Shown: positions 47,870-59,800 of the stretch, piece after piece
Layout: the number at the start of each line of letters is the position of its first letter
Position numbering within the stretch: position 1 is the stretch's first letter
Source: Acanthaster planci
Lineage: Eukaryota > Echinodermata > Asteroidea > Valvatida > Acanthasteridae
Length of the DNA stretch: 64,000 bases
Reading direction: 5' to 3'
Assembly (NCBI RefSeq): GCF_001949145.1
Contig: NW_019091372.1
Location: 1,286,815 to 1,350,814 of the forward strand
Program-made: the position numbers and the translations under genes
The notes under the pieces: generated by a model
What the model saw: the letters and a program-made list of their open reading frames with translations, nothing else
Databases searched by the model: none
Told to the model about the DNA's origin: nothing

Positions 47870-49646
47870 CATGGAGTGATTACATTTTTACTATTATTGA
47901 AAGATTTGACAAGAGCCAACACAACTCCCCTTGTTGATTACACGTGGATGTTACAAACCAAAAATATACATATTAAAGAGAAATGGAACAAATTTCTGGT
48001 AGATAAACAAATAAGCATGATCAAGTTCAGTGGATGTTATCAAAGCACTCAGAATTATTAAAAAATTATTAAAATACCACGTGAAATAGATGTCAAGTAC
48101 TTCTGAATAAAACACTCCTAGTATAAAGTGAATTGAGACTAGTGATAGTTTGGGGGTTTTTGTGTTGAGTTGGAGTTGGGGTCGGGCTGGAAATGGGCAG
48201 GTTTGTTTTTTGGGGGCCAGAAAGCACTGTGACGGACAAGCATCCCAACTGCTAGTTTTCTCTATAAACCTTTGGTTTACTTTATTATCAGATAATCACA
48301 CCAGGCTGTATTTGCACCTGTATTTATATATAATTATAGAGAAAAACTAGTCATACATGTATGTAGCAATTTATATACATTATTAATCTCAAATTGTCTC
48401 CACAGCCAAAAGGAACAAGGAAGGGAATGCATAGCCTACAGGATTGGGCAATTAAGCGTGGTATTGGCGAACTGGCAGGCAGAGGAAGGGCAAATGTCGG
48501 ATCGATTGGAAATAAGGACAAATCCCGCACAGTTCCACAAAAAATGACGAGATTAACCCTTAAAGTTTCACAATCATTTGAAAGGCTGCAAATCAGATGA
48601 GATTGAGGTGGGATGTACCATATAACTCTTCCACAGCCCCCCCCCCCCGAAATTCTGCTCTTCATATCCGACCAACATTGCCTCCGTTAAATGCATTTGT
48701 AACAAAACTAACCGTACATTAAAGAGCACCTCTAAGGGAAACACGTTTTCTCTGCTTTTGTCTGTTCAAATCAATATGGAAGCATCCAAATCGAACGCAG
48801 TGTCATTTGTCTTCGGAGCTCAACTATAACAAGCTAAAAAGGGCTTTTTTCTGTTCATGCCAAGATGCAAATTCTGAATGTAGATTGCGTCGTTTGGAGA
48901 AAACAAGGAGAACTCTCGCACTGTGTTCACAGTGGATAAACCCTTGTGCATGTCAGACAATGGCTTCGTGCTTATTTACATAGAAGTGCTCTTCAAAATT
49001 GGTACTTTTTTACTTCAACCATGCTGCCCCTCAGATGTTTGGGACCTCTTTCATTATTTAAATATCACCCAGCAAAATTAATTTGGGATGTAACGAACAC
49101 AAGACTTAAAACCCGATGTTGACCCAACATACGTAGAAGTAAAACTTGTAAACACAAACAACCAGGAACATGAAATTTAACATCCCGTTTCATGACTTTT
49201 CTAATGGAAAAGCAACTGCCAATTGACTATTATGATTTTACATCAATGCATTAAAATAATCACCCAAATAAATATTCATCAAGCAGTGATACAGTGAACA
49301 TTTTAACCTGTTAAATTCTGGTTATAATTCTCTTGGTGTGAAACGACATGAATAATAATATGCATAATACGAATAATTTGAATAATTTAAATAATTAACA
49401 GGTGTAGTATATGATAGAATTGCAAGGATCAACCTTGGTATCTCAGCGATAATACTTTGGAAAAGAAAACAAAAGCTTCAACGAGGGGAAATCTTAATGT
49501 TGCCGAAAGTTTCTAATGTGTGATGATGTAGCTCTCGAGTGTGAAATTGTCAGCTGGGTGATAGAACATAACCGCTTTTTTAAAACAGTACCAGATCTCT
49601 GTTTTGTCGGACGGAGAGGAACATCTCCCTGAATATGCTGCAGTCT
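47870..49646. other. AT-rich intergenic DNA between convergent genes
   Basis: No gene seen. It includes a poly(C) run near 48638-48650 and an AATAATTTGAATAATTT simple-sequence patch at 49350-49400. Confidence 0.5.
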
Positions 49647-50028
49647 GGTACCTGTGTCTGGCACCTGTGTATGGCACCTGTGTATGGTACCTGTGTATGG
49701 TACCTGTGTATGGCACCAGTGTATGGCACCTGTGTATGGCACCTGTGTATGGTACCTGTGTATGGTACCTGTGTATGGTACCTGTGTATGGTACCTGTGT
49801 ATGGCACCTGTGTATGGCACCTGTGTATGGCACCTGTGTATGGCACCTGTGTATGGTACCTGTGTATGGCACCAGTGTATGGTACCTGTGTATGGCACCT
49901 GTGTATGGCACCAGTGTATGGTACCTGTGTATGGCACCTGTGTATGGCACCTGTGTATGGTACCTGTGTATGGTACCTGTGTATGGTACCTGTGTATGGC
50001 ACCTGTGTATGGCACCTGTGTATGGCAC
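49647..50028. repeat. 13-nt minisatellite, ~29 copies
   Basis: The unit is GGYACCTGTGTAT, where Y alternates C and T between copies; a few copies have CCAGTGTAT. The array spans 382 bases with almost no length change. Because 13 is not a multiple of three and the unit contains no stop in any register, all six frames are open through it, each reading a 13-residue peptide repeat. Confidence 0.97.
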
Positions 50029-52625
50029 TCGAGACCACGTATGCACTGTTACTCTTTCTGCCCAGCCAAAATCTCCCTATTGGATGCATCTCTATTACAA
50101 GTACATGGATGGAATTGGATCAAGTTTTGCTTGAAAGCCTTACCCTGAAAAACAAATTCCGTGCGTACTTCATCTGCTCATAAATTTTGGCAATTTACAG
50201 CACTCTTCTGCTTGCAAGATTCAAACACATGTCCGTACAAATTTGTTTGTTTTCGTCACTCCAATTTCTTAATCTGTTTCATAATATCATACCAATACCA
50301 TCCAGTGATCAGATACAAAATATGTATATTATGTACATTACAAGCCCCCAGTACATCGGTAAATTTACATTGCAAATTTTGCAAACTATTAAAGTAACAA
50401 GAACCGAAACAAAAAAAGTCCTTCATAACTAGACAAATACATGTGATCTCAGTCACGACATTTATCAAATTAATCTACAAAAATAATTAGTGTGACTATC
50501 AATTTTTTGCATACTGCAGTAACAGGGATTTATATGTGCCATTATTGACAACTTGTCGGCTTCTTTGCCATTTACCATCATGTGCCGTGCATGGAATAGC
50601 ATTTGTGCTGAGATCTGCCAAAAACCCTCTTACACAGTGAGCTTTGTCATTTTGGTGCATGCCAACGTCAATTGATCGGGACACTGTCCTGCTTTCAAAA
50701 CTGTTTCATTTGTGATTCTGGACAACCTAGATTGCTGTTGTAGACAACCGAAAATCGTCAACGTAATACATCTAAAAACAAAGAGTGTGTCATATTTAAA
50801 TTTTTCTCAGATCACATCACACGTAACAAAGTGATAACAATTCTAGCACAGATTCAGCTCTTTACCATGCCAATACAGAGCTTTATAAGCGGCCAAGAGA
50901 GGACTGATGCAAGTTTAGGGCCTCCTTATTTGATCGCCACGTGATTTAACTACAGCAAAACAGCCAACGCTTGGAGTTTGTTTTACATTGACCCAGAGCT
51001 CCCCAAATCCCTCCGAGTCCCACAAGTTCTGAAGGATCTCGCAGGGCTGAGGAGGGAAGAGCCGCAACGTATCCACTCAGCACTTGAACAAGAAATGGCA
51101 CATTTTTACACTGCATTGATATCCTTTTGGCAGGGTCACGTACGTAAGCAGAATCACGCACTTGACGCGGGCCACACTGAGCACGTGCAACCAACTTTGA
51201 TTGAAATGTGCAGTGTCAGTATGTGCCAGGCATTCAGTTGATTGAGATGGTCCCAACCAACAAGTCTCCTCACTTCTGCTGAGGGGTACACAGTGGCATT
51301 CCCCCACCCCCCCCCCCAAAAAGGAATGATTCTATAAAAGGGGAAGAACCCAGGGATTTTGTTTCTGCAACATCCGCATATCTCTAACATGTCTAACAGA
51401 ACTGCCTTGTCGGCCAGAGATCAAAGATTTGACTTATGCAAGAACTGTCATCATCAGAAGTCCGACTACAGCTAAGCCACAGAGAATTCTCACTATCTGC
51501 CTGCATTGGCTTGTTCCACAAAAAAATTAACAAAACAATGGAATACAAAAAGGCTGGAATAACCCGATTGATATCATGCTCCGTTCTAGGGCCAGCTTCC
51601 AAACTGCACTGTGCAGAGAGAGTTATTTCTCCAGGAAGAAAAGAGAATTACTGGCCAGAGAAGTGACGTGAAACAGTTGGTTATAGGCTGTTGGCCGTTT
51701 GTTGTTTTTGCCTCTGAGCTCTCTTTATTCAGATTAGTAATTTTCACCCAATTAATTTCTCAACCCAATGCAATATTTTGATCTCAGTGATTATTATTTG
51801 TTAGGTGCCCTTTCTTGCCTTACTTTTCGATTGATTTTTGGAGACATACGCCTTTCGGCGACAGTTTGTTTTTACACTTTTATGTTCTCCTGGGCGGCCC
51901 GCTGAGTCTTGTGTTTGTCATGTTGTATGTGGAATTGCCCAAATAAATAATATTATTAGTACAGCTGAAGCAACTGCAACCAAAAAAGGTCTCCAACTAG
52001 GCCTGGTTTTGCTGAACTGCTCAGCCACCAACTGTTTCTGTTTTTTTTTTTTAAATCAGTGAGTAGAAAAACATCAGCGGAAAACAATTCAAAAGCAATA
52101 CACTGTGTCTCCAAACTTTTCTTGATGAAAATCTGTTTAGCATAGCCATGTTGCACATTCCACAGCTCACTCAAACTGGCCCCAAACCCTCACAACCATT
52201 TTTTTTTCACCCACAATTCCTTCTTTGGACGCGGATATCTTGCCCCTCTTCAACTTTCAAAAAACCACTCCTTTAACGTGTTTTGCCTACTTACAAAAAT
52301 ATCTCATCTGCCAAAAACGTCACAAACGGAAAATATGCAGTTCTATCCATTCAACAAATTTACAAAAAATATCTTACATTGACGGTAAGCTGGCAATGAG
52401 GAAAGATGTATATTTTCACAAAGTGATAGGAATGGTCCAGCTTCTTTCTAAAAGTGCATTACCTAATTCTTTTTTAATTAAAGCTCTTATCGCAACCACG
52501 AACGAGGATTAATGACAAAAAAGAAAATAGGAACAAAACTAAAATGGTTAATTGAAATGACAGAGCAAAAATCAACTAAGAAATCCCAGCTGATACCTAC
52601 CTTATTGCTTGACATCTGTAATACA
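50029..52625. other. intergenic DNA, no gene seen
   Basis: No coding exon is supported on either strand. The PACSIN transcript, running leftward, may end within or to the right of this stretch. A TTTATT (AATAAA on the minus strand) lies near 51724. Confidence 0.4.
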
Positions 52626-52935
52626 GCTGATCAGCAGAAAGCAATGAGTGGATCAGCTAGAAAATGCTGGTGGATCCACCATTTGTTGATTTCTTTCAGT
52701 CCTGCTTAACTGATAGCTATACCATTAGGACTGCTTGACACATCTGATACAACCGATCAGCTACATCAGAAGATAGCAAGTGGATCAGCTACAAAATGCT
52801 GGTGGATCCACCATTTGTTGATTTCTTTCAGTCCTGCTTAACTGATAGCTATACCATGAGGACTGCTTGACACATCTGATACAACTGATCAGCTACATCT
52901 GAAGACAGCAAGTGGATCAGCTACAAAACTGCAGT
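52626..52935. repeat. ~132-nt tandem repeat, about 2.4 copies
   Basis: The segment GCTGGTGGATCCACCATTTG recurs at 52666 and 52798, and GATCAGCTACAT recurs at 52755 and 52887, a period of 132. Units carry several GATC-centred palindromes (TGGATCCA, TGATCA). It lies ~0.9 kb downstream of the PACSIN stop. Confidence 0.88.
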
Positions 52936-53625
52936 GTGCTCGTGGATCCACAAAATGCCGAATTTACTCTCTTAACTCACTGACAGGAAAGATATTGCTA
53001 AAAAAAACTTGATGTGACCTGACAAATCTAAGTCTTTAAACAAAGACCTTCATTCAGTTGTCTCTTTTTGAATGATGTGGAAATAACTTCTTTGGATCAA
53101 AAGCTTTTGAAAATTGCTGAAAGGAAAAGTGAACTCAAAGGACATGATTTTGTAAAACTCTACGATCAATTCTCAATTTTTCCACAAGGTCTCGTGGATG
53201 CACCAAACAGATGATACTGATACCCATGCTTAAAGTGGATGCCCAAACGTTCAACGAAAGAGAAGCCTAATGTCACCTTGAATATATACATGTCAGAAAA
53301 GACATCAAACCACAGTTGCCATCTTCAAACAATGAGTACGTGGCTTTGATTCTTTTCAAGTTGATCAGTGTGGAAAAAATCTCCCGCAGTAACTACAAAT
53401 CAGAGGTAACGTAGCTACAGCTATTTTTTTACTGGCCTTGTGGTGAATCCACTTGTCTTTAACTGATCCACACAGTGTATCAGTTGATCCACAGGACATG
53501 AAAAACGATACATGCATCGCTGATATCTCTGAGGTTGGCAAAGAATAATATTCTCACAAGCAAACTTAGGATCCAACTAGAGCTGGAGACTAACTCTGGA
53601 CTTGACTTGCACCCAACTAGTGAGG

Positions 53626-53665
53626 AATTGGTGGACTATCTCATGGTGTGGATAGTCCACCAATT
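53626..53665. repeat. perfect 15-bp hairpin downstream of PACSIN
   Basis: Bases 53626-53640 (AATTGGTGGACTATC) are the exact reverse complement of 53651-53665, with a 10-nt loop. It is 205 bases after the PACSIN stop codon, so it is likely in the 3' UTR. Confidence 0.85.
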
Positions 53666-53869
53666 TACACTCAACTGATAGTTTAGTTGATATACTAAAA
53701 TGGATCAACAGACAGTGTGGATGTGAACCACTCACAGAGAATCTCTGGAGAAGAATCTAGTTTTCTAATTCAAATTTGCCATGTCAGTGGATCTGCATGT
53801 CACAGAAATGGAATCCACTGGAGGAAATGGAAGAGTTGTTGACAGTAATAGATTTGCTGATCAGCGAAC

Positions 53870-56800
53870 TTAGATGACTTCCGCATAGTTGCTCGGATAC
53901 AACCCCTCTCGCCCATTGAAACGCCCCCTACACCAGCCTTGCTCATCCTCATCATCCAGCTTGATTAGTATGTCACCTGGAAACACGAATACATGAATAA
54001 ATTAGTATAATTACAGTAATATACTCACTATTTTGATGCGCTGCACAGTCTGGAAGTGCATGATGGTACTTCAAATCAGGTACATCTGTTTCATCTTTAG
54101 CCACTTTGCGCCGGGCCCATTTATCCATGTTGATTCTGCTGAGCCGGGTGACTTTTCTTCTTTTTTTTTTCAAAATTCTTTAAAAATTCTTAACTTCATT
54201 TTTTGGACGTTTACACCCACACGAAGGACTCTCTGGTGGCTACTCTAATCTGACAGACAACATCAATTGACACGTAAGTATTTCAGCCAGGCCTGCTGCC
54301 TTGTAAAAGGAGCCCAGGTCGTGCGGTGTTTGTAATTTTCTATTGTTCCCGAAACTGGCACAGTGCGCTGCTGATGTCTTTTCAATCGGGGCCAGATTGG
54401 CATGCAGTGGTATTGCATCACCCATCCCTGGAGTGCTGGAGCGCTTTTGTCCCCGGTGGTAATCCGCTCACACTGGATGCCACAAACAGTGGTATAATCT
54501 TTCAAAACAATGACAGATTTCCTCCGCTACTGACAACTGAAAAAATGTTGGCAATTCCCAGCAGCTCAGTCTTTTGTTCCGAGTACAGTCTTTTGTTACA
54601 AGGCCCAGCTCTTTTGTCCGATTTCGGTTGATGCATTATAACCTTTATCGGCCACTTATAGTCCAGATGTTACGTTCAGGAAAATATTCAGTTTTCAGTG
54701 ACTTCTTTAATTTCTGAAGTCCAATTTCTGAATTTCTTTTGTCCCAATTCGGGCTCCCCAGCTTCGTGTATAAAGCCCATGTGCCCGAAACTGGGTACCC
54801 CAGCGGGAAGTGCTTAACCATTTTTAAAGTCTTGAATTTGCATGACGGGTGCCAGCCAAGAACTGCTGGGCTGTGATTGGTCGATACCGGCCACCTCAAC
54901 TTACCCACTTCAAAAGACAGCTCGTCGTCCTCTAGACCCTCGTACTTGTACAACGCCCTCACTGGCACACCCTCTTCCTGGGATTCTTGCGACATCTGTC
55001 TGCTTGTCAGCGACAAAGGAATCAAAGATCAGTAATGAAGCAAGAGCAACCAAGCAGCGCTCGATGTTCTCGCCATTTCTACACTTTTTTGGGGCCATGA
55101 AGTAAACGTTTTCAGCGCTTGGCAAAATTTTACACAGGATTCCCGCAGAAATCAGAAAAAAAAAAAAAAAAACCTTGACTTTTCTTGGATTTTTCAGGAC
55201 AAAACCAATTTTAATGACATTTAATATTTGCCAAAGAAAAGTTGTTTGGTATTATAAACTGGAAGGCTGCCACAGCCGCCACTCCAGACTGACGAGGACA
55301 GCACCAGTAAATTAATTAAATTAATCACGGTTCCGTTATCGCATCAAAGTGGCCTATCATTAAGAAAAAAAACCCTTGCATAATAATGACTTTTTTTCCC
55401 CTGGGACAGCGGCATTCAAGGACATCTTATTTTTCCCCCAATTTTCCATGACGTTTGCATGACTATCCAAGACAACTTTTTTTCTCGAAGAGGATTCTTC
55501 AAGATTTTCCCTGACCGTGGGAACCCTGCTTGCACTGCACAGCCACACAGACTACGGGCGATTCACAACAGTGCGCCTCAGAGCGTTTGCAACGTGTTGA
55601 CCAGTCACAGTGCACGAAGTCTGTCGACCCTTTCCATGTACGGGTTGACACTTTTTTGATTGGCTAACGCATTGAACTCTTGGTGGCTCACTACTGTGAA
55701 ATGCCCGTATTGGGCCAAGGCCTTTTTTCCTTTTAAAATCATTATTTTGCTTCACCAGCCCCACCCCAAACATAAATTGTTCAAGCCAAAACACTGCTTT
55801 GCAGACTTCCAGCACAGCACATCTACCTCAACTCAGTTCTGGAGGCAAGAAAGCGTTGCGTTTGCACAAAAACTACCTTTGCTAAAAGCAGTGAAAATTG
55901 ACACAGAATGTGATGCCCTGATCAGTAAGAATCTCTCAAAGCAACCCATCCAAACCTTTCATGAAATACTGAAAGAAGAGTGCAATGAAGCTCAAGCTTT
56001 GACCCTAGCCACACCCCTCAGCCACACCCCTGGCCACACCCCCTTTGTCACACCCTCACCCCCACCCCCTTGGCCACACACATCCCTTGGCCACACCCCA
56101 TAGCATTCATACTTGGGCTCCCAGATTACACCAACCTCACCAACCAATCCATCCCTCAACCTATCAGCAAACTTCAATTAATTCCTTTTTATCTGTAATT
56201 TTTCCAAAGTCACTTTTCTGCTTCTTCTTATCTATCAATTTAATTCATCTTAAGCAGTTTTTTTGGGGGGGAGGGGGGGTTGCACATTTTTTAACGGAAC
56301 ACTAGCCCTATCTAAGACTATCACTGAGCACGTCAACAGTGTACATGTAAATGCTCCCCCTGAAGTGCAACAGCTCTATTCTTCAATCTTCAATTGACAC
56401 AAGGGAAAGACAGCATTTGGTGACCAATCCAAGCAAGGGATGGCCATACTGTACATGAACATTCATAAGGATCTCCAGTAATGTCTGGTGCCTCACGCTG
56501 ACTACATGTACACGTATGTACCATCGGGAGGGCACTGCCACTACTGCGGTCCTAGAGTGCGACCCCATCCCTGCCCATGCTCGGACCGGTCCAAACGTAC
56601 ATGTACTACACGCTATGGAAAAATGCAAATCACTGAAAAGGTCAAGTCACAAAGGCATGCACTAAACAAAACAAACAGCGTCGACACCTGTCGTGTCAAT
56701 TCTACTAAGGATCATCACAGGACAGCGATCAGCAACTGCATTAACAGAAACGTGCAGTATGCTGTGTCACTGTCATTCGTGTACCAATGTAAAACAAAAA

Positions 56801-59800
56801 ATTATAAAACAGAAACCCACACGTAGTAACTTGTAAGTATGACTAACTACTCTACTTCTCTCCATATATACAGAACAAGTTATATACTAATTTAAAAAAA
56901 AAAGAGTCAAACTAAAATCTGCGACCATGTAACACCTTCATAATATTGGCGTAGATCATTAAAATATCAGCTACAACATACTTGGAGATGAATTTGACCT
57001 ACGTGTATGGTGTTGTTGGCATGCATGAAGACCAGAGAGATTTCCATAAATCACAGTTAACAAAGCAGAGATCACAGGTAAAACACAAATCTCGCAGACA
57101 AGTTTAAGGACAGGACAGAAGGAAAGAAAAAACGTGCTTCTACCAAAAAAAATATGGAAATCCTGAAATCAAGAAACTAACTGTACATTTGAGGAACAAT
57201 ATTAAAATAAAATTTTCTATGATGGATCTTTTTCCTGTTGGTAAAGCAGTCCTTCAAATATCAACGTATCAATTTTCAAAAGTCTACAATGTAACTTCTA
57301 GAAGTGGTAATACATGTTGGTTACGCGCTTCTATTTGGTTCAAAGTTACTTCCATCTTTTTGACAGGGCCCTCAATGCAAGCAAAGAAAACCAGTGAGTT
57401 TATTGCTGTGCGAGGTGAGGCACTACACATGTAGTTCTGCTAGAGCATTTCTGGAGCCCATGTAAACCGCAAATTTGGGCACAAATGTGGGAGAGCCTGC
57501 ACCAGTCATTGAGTACTTTATCTCTTGAGAAATTAACTGTGAACCTCAGTGACATGATGCCACCTACGGTATGCCGTCTGGTGGATGTTTCCCCCAGCTC
57601 TGGGGCCAATTTCATAGAGCTGCTCAAGCACAAAATTTGTTGAAGCACAAAAAAAACATTCATTTAAAAAAAAGGTTACCAGCTCAAAATCTAGGTGATT
57701 GCCATGCTAACCAAAAGACAGGTGAGTACCATTCCAAACCAATATAAATCACATGGACTTTGACTGGTAACCTGATTTGTCAAGCAAGGTTTTTTCATAC
57801 TTAAACAAATTTTGTGCTTAAGCAGCTCCATGAAATTGGCCTCTGGCCCGCTGGGGTTGCACCACAAGAAGTTGTTTATTTGCAAACTCAAACATGCGCC
57901 TACCATCACCTGGAAGGACACATCCTCAGACATGAATCATGCGCATATCCAGAGTGCAAAGGTCACCAACTAGCCTTCTGCTCAAGCTGCTAATATTATC
58001 TCTGCTGTCGTTTGGACAAAAGAGAAGGGAGATGCATATACACACGGATCAGGGCACACACCAAAATGCTGTAAATTACCAAGCCTCTGATGGGTATCCT
58101 ACATGTACAAAGTACCGCAAAGCGTCTGGAAATGAGACTAGGACGCCCCTCCCCTTCATACTCTTACATGTATGGACTGGTCAACAATGGAATATCAGGG
58201 TTACCTTGACAGTGTCTGAATTTCAAGCGAAGTAAAAAAAAAAAAATTACAGTGTGCCCCATTCAAACTACACACTCTAGAAACAAAAAATCCCATTAGC
58301 TCTGTGCATGAGCAAAGAGGGCGCTGTGCAACTATCAATGAGACACTTCACTCGTAGGCATACATGTATTTTTAAAGGTACCAGCGTGCAAGAGGCACTG
58401 GCGTCCAGTTGTACCTAATTAATCTACATTATTTCTCCTATTTAGCCACTGATCAATGACAAAGGTGCCAGAGTGCAAAGCCTACGACCTTCCCGGTGCT
58501 ACGCACTACAAGAGCCTACTTAGTGACAAGAGGAAACAGTATCATTTAGTCTTGTTAGTTAACAGCCAACAGAACACCCGGTAACTGTGAGTTCCTCATC
58601 TCAACAAGCGAGTGCAATCCAGAGAATGGGTTGTTTTTTTTCTGAGAAGCAAAATTTTTGCATACTTTCACTGGATTCAGCATTTTACTAATAGACAAAG
58701 CAGAATTAAAACAAAAGATAAGTAATACGGGCGTTTCACAATAGTGCACCTCCAAAAGTTTGCAGTGCGTTGGCCAATCGCCTTGCCAGAAATCTGTCAA
58801 CCCAGTGCGCGTTTGGAAAGGGTCAAGAGATTTCGCGTGTTCTGATTGGCCAACGCGCTGCAAACTCTTGGAGGCGCTCTATTGTGAATCGCCCGAATTG
58901 GCTGCTTGAAATACATGGACATGTAAACTTGCTAGGCTTGAAACACTGGCCAATCTGGAAGCCAGGTTGCTTGGTGAAAACCTGGAGCTCACAGCTAAAC
59001 ATCAAACCATAAAACTTCAGTCAGGGTTATTCACAACTGTGCACATGCTGTGTCCAATGTTACGACTGTGGCGAGAAACAACACGTGCGCCTACGAAAAG
59101 TCACTGGCTAGCGGCTGCTGCCACTTCCCACAGATGCGTGCTACCCAAGCCACAGCCAGATAATTTGGACACAGCTTCACCAGCTACGATAAACAAAAAT
59201 TGTGGTGAACTGTGTTGTTATTGCTGTGATCTGACAACATAGCACGGTGCAGCCTTCTGCCTACTACCACTGGACCTCGAGGGACCTCAAGGTGCGACGG
59301 GGTACGCAATAAGTCAATTTACACGCTGACCAAAACTAGCAGAGAACCATTTGCAAGACATAAGCAAATGCACAAAATATCAGGTGGTGCCCTGCTTTTC
59401 CTGAGCAGACGTTTTCCCCGCTTAGCACATTTCTGGATGCAGGTCGTTGACCTCGAGTCAAAGTGTAGGTCTGCGTGGCATGGGCATTGTCTACACAGTG
59501 CGGCACAACTGAAGGAGATCGGTGTTATCAGTAAGCGGAATCAGAGAGGGCTAGGGTTAACCTGCGTGAGTACACTCCAGCTACCGGACAACCAGCCATG
59601 AGTGAGCTACACCCCACACCAGGCATGCATTACTGGCCACTTACCCGTCGTTATCATTATCATCGTACTGGGTGTACCCGGGATAGTTACTGGTGGTGGC
59701 AGCAAATGGTGGGGACAGAAGGTTGGAGAGATAAAAAGAAGAAAAACATACCCAGAGGGAGGAACCAGAAGTTAATAATGGTCAGAGAATCAGACAGTAA

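Noticed and set aside
49494-50183. Long open frames of 160-180 codons on both strands
   Set aside because: They exist in all six frames because the 13-nt minisatellite contains no stop codon; the peptide is the repeat translated.
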